Shown: positions 51,821 through 52,221 of the stretch, piece after piece
Layout of the letters: the number at the start of each line of letters is the position of its first letter
How positions within the stretch are numbered: position 1 is the stretch's first letter
Source: JAZRZI01 sp045601325
GTDB lineage: Bacteria > Bacillota_I > Bacilli_A > RFN20 > CAG-826
Direction of reading: 5' to 3'
DNA length: 52,221 bases
Assembly: GCA_045601325.1 (NCBI GenBank)
Contig: JAZRZI010000053.1
Location: 1 to 52,221 of the forward strand
Program-made: the position numbers and the translations under genes
Notes under the pieces: model-generated
Databases searched by the model: none
Seen by the model: the letters and a program-made list of their open reading frames with translations, nothing else
What the model was told of the DNA's origin: nothing

Positions 51821-52033
51821 TTATTTTCTTTTTGGTACAATTACTAACTCATAACCAAGAGAATCTAATAATTGCACAAATGTTGTTAAAGTAGGGGTGG
51901 CTCTTTTAGCCTCCATACGAGCGATCGCTGGTTGCTTAAGTTCGCTTAATTCAGCTAGTTTCTCTTGTGAAACCCCTTCTTTTTTACGTAAGAATGTGAA
52001 ATATTCAATTAATTCATCTGTGATTCTATCCAT
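51821..52033 (-). CDS. Small Xre-family helix-turn-helix regulator
   Basis: 70 residues, almost only the DNA-binding fold: SQEKLAELSELKQPAIARME is the helix-turn-helix and the tail LLDSLGYELVIV is typical of HigA/Xre antitoxins. No toxin gene is beside it inside the window; a partner might lie beyond neither end because terminators enclose it on both sides. AGAGGTG precedes the ATG and TATAAT lies at 52065-52060. Confidence 0.85.
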   Translation of the reverse strand: MDRITDELIEYFTFLRKKEGVSQEKLAELSELKQPAIARMEAKRATPTLTTFVQLLDSLGYELVIVPKRK

Positions 52034-52090
52034 AATAATGCACCTCTATTTATGAAAATATTATAACTCTTTTGTTATGTAAAATAAATA

Positions 52091-52115
52091 TCCACCGGAC
52101 AATCCGGTGGTTTTT
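52091..52115. terminator. Terminator CCACCGGA/TCCGGTGG
   Basis: An 8-bp GC-rich stem with a CAA loop. The plus strand continues TTTTTC, the better direction. Confidence 0.75.
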
Positions 52116-52120
52116 CATAG

Positions 52121-52214
52121 TCGGGCAGAAATTAGCCCTCTATTACCAGCCGCCTGCATCACAGGCGAATGCGGTCCACCGCTTGCAAGTTTTACTTGCT
52201 ACCCGTAAACGGGT
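52121..52214. other. Run of five short GC-rich hairpins at the window edge
   Basis: GGGC/GCCC (52123-52138), CGCCTG/CAGGCG (52151-52167), GCGG/CCGC (52171-52182), GCAAGT/ACTTGC (52185-52199) and ACCCGT/ACGGGT (52201-52214) follow each other closely. The segment is much richer in G+C than its surroundings. It may be a structural RNA cut by the window end or an element terminus. I do not recognise it as tmRNA, RNase P, SRP or a riboswitch. Confidence 0.35.
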
Positions 52215-52221
52215 CCTCGTC

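Noticed and set aside
52121..52221. Possible tmRNA, RNase P RNA or SRP RNA
   Set aside because: None of the conserved core sequences of those RNAs could be found on either strand, so it is only reported as an unknown structured segment.
1..52221. Alternative genetic code with TGA as Trp
   Set aside because: TGA ends real genes (for example at 11088-11090 in an ATGA overlap) and Trp is encoded by TGG throughout.

Overview
The window is about 52 kb of AT-rich DNA from a low-GC Gram-positive bacterium. Purine-rich Shine-Dalgarno sites, many short lipobox signal peptides, LplA/B/C-type sugar uptake, Big_2 surface proteins with membrane-plus-lysine tails and TGA used as a stop all point to the Bacillota, most plausibly an uncultured gut Bacilli/Erysipelotrichales-like lineage. 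TGA is a stop and Trp uses TGG, so this is not the Mycoplasma code. A direct glutaminyl-tRNA synthetase is present, which is less usual in Bacilli. The species assignment is inference.

Left end (1-7.7 kb): an IS110-family element whose upstream non-coding region folds on paper into three consecutive stem-loops, the layout expected of an IS110 bridge RNA. It is followed by a secreted InlB-repeat protein on the minus strand and a plus-strand nucleotide-salvage cluster hpt - leader ORF/attenuator - uraA - upp - prs.

7.7-25.5 kb: one long minus-strand glycan-utilisation operon. In transcription order it encodes a LacI regulator, a GH130 enzyme, two LplB/LplC-type permeases, a solute-binding lipoprotein, a clan GH-A lipoprotein hydrolase, a large carbohydrate-binding lipoprotein, a second GH130, an SGNH esterase-like lipoprotein, three uncharacterised membrane proteins and the MalK-type ATPase. 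The pair of GH130 proteins suggests beta-mannosides or mannose-containing glycans. Just upstream lies a secreted adhesin-like gene with its own promoter and three TAGTAAAC repeats.

25.7-43 kb: an accessory region. A 2.9-kb segment (nucleotidyltransferase, two paralogous lipoproteins, lipase-like protein) is bracketed by 83-bp direct repeats of the 3' end of a frameshifted HAD-phosphatase gene. Next come an acyltransferase with an apparently leaderless promoter, an AbiE-type pair, glnS between two gene remnants, a surface operon (anchored endonuclease I plus tyrosine-phosphatase lipoprotein), a Ca2+/cation antiporter, a Fic protein and a DUF3791-HTH/DUF3990/small-protein locus. Several of these have a palindrome built into the promoter. 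Two 54-bp hairpin repeats resembling IS200/IS605 right ends (omega-RNA-like) lie here without any tnpB.

42.5-52 kb: surface-protein territory. It holds four lipoproteins (three of them paralogues) and two large Big_2 proteins. These two share with the endonuclease a C-terminal module (MHM-type motif, Cys, ARYEAWA.AN motif, one membrane helix, lysine tail) that I do not recognise as a described sorting domain. The window closes with a small Xre regulator, a terminator and an unexplained run of five hairpins.
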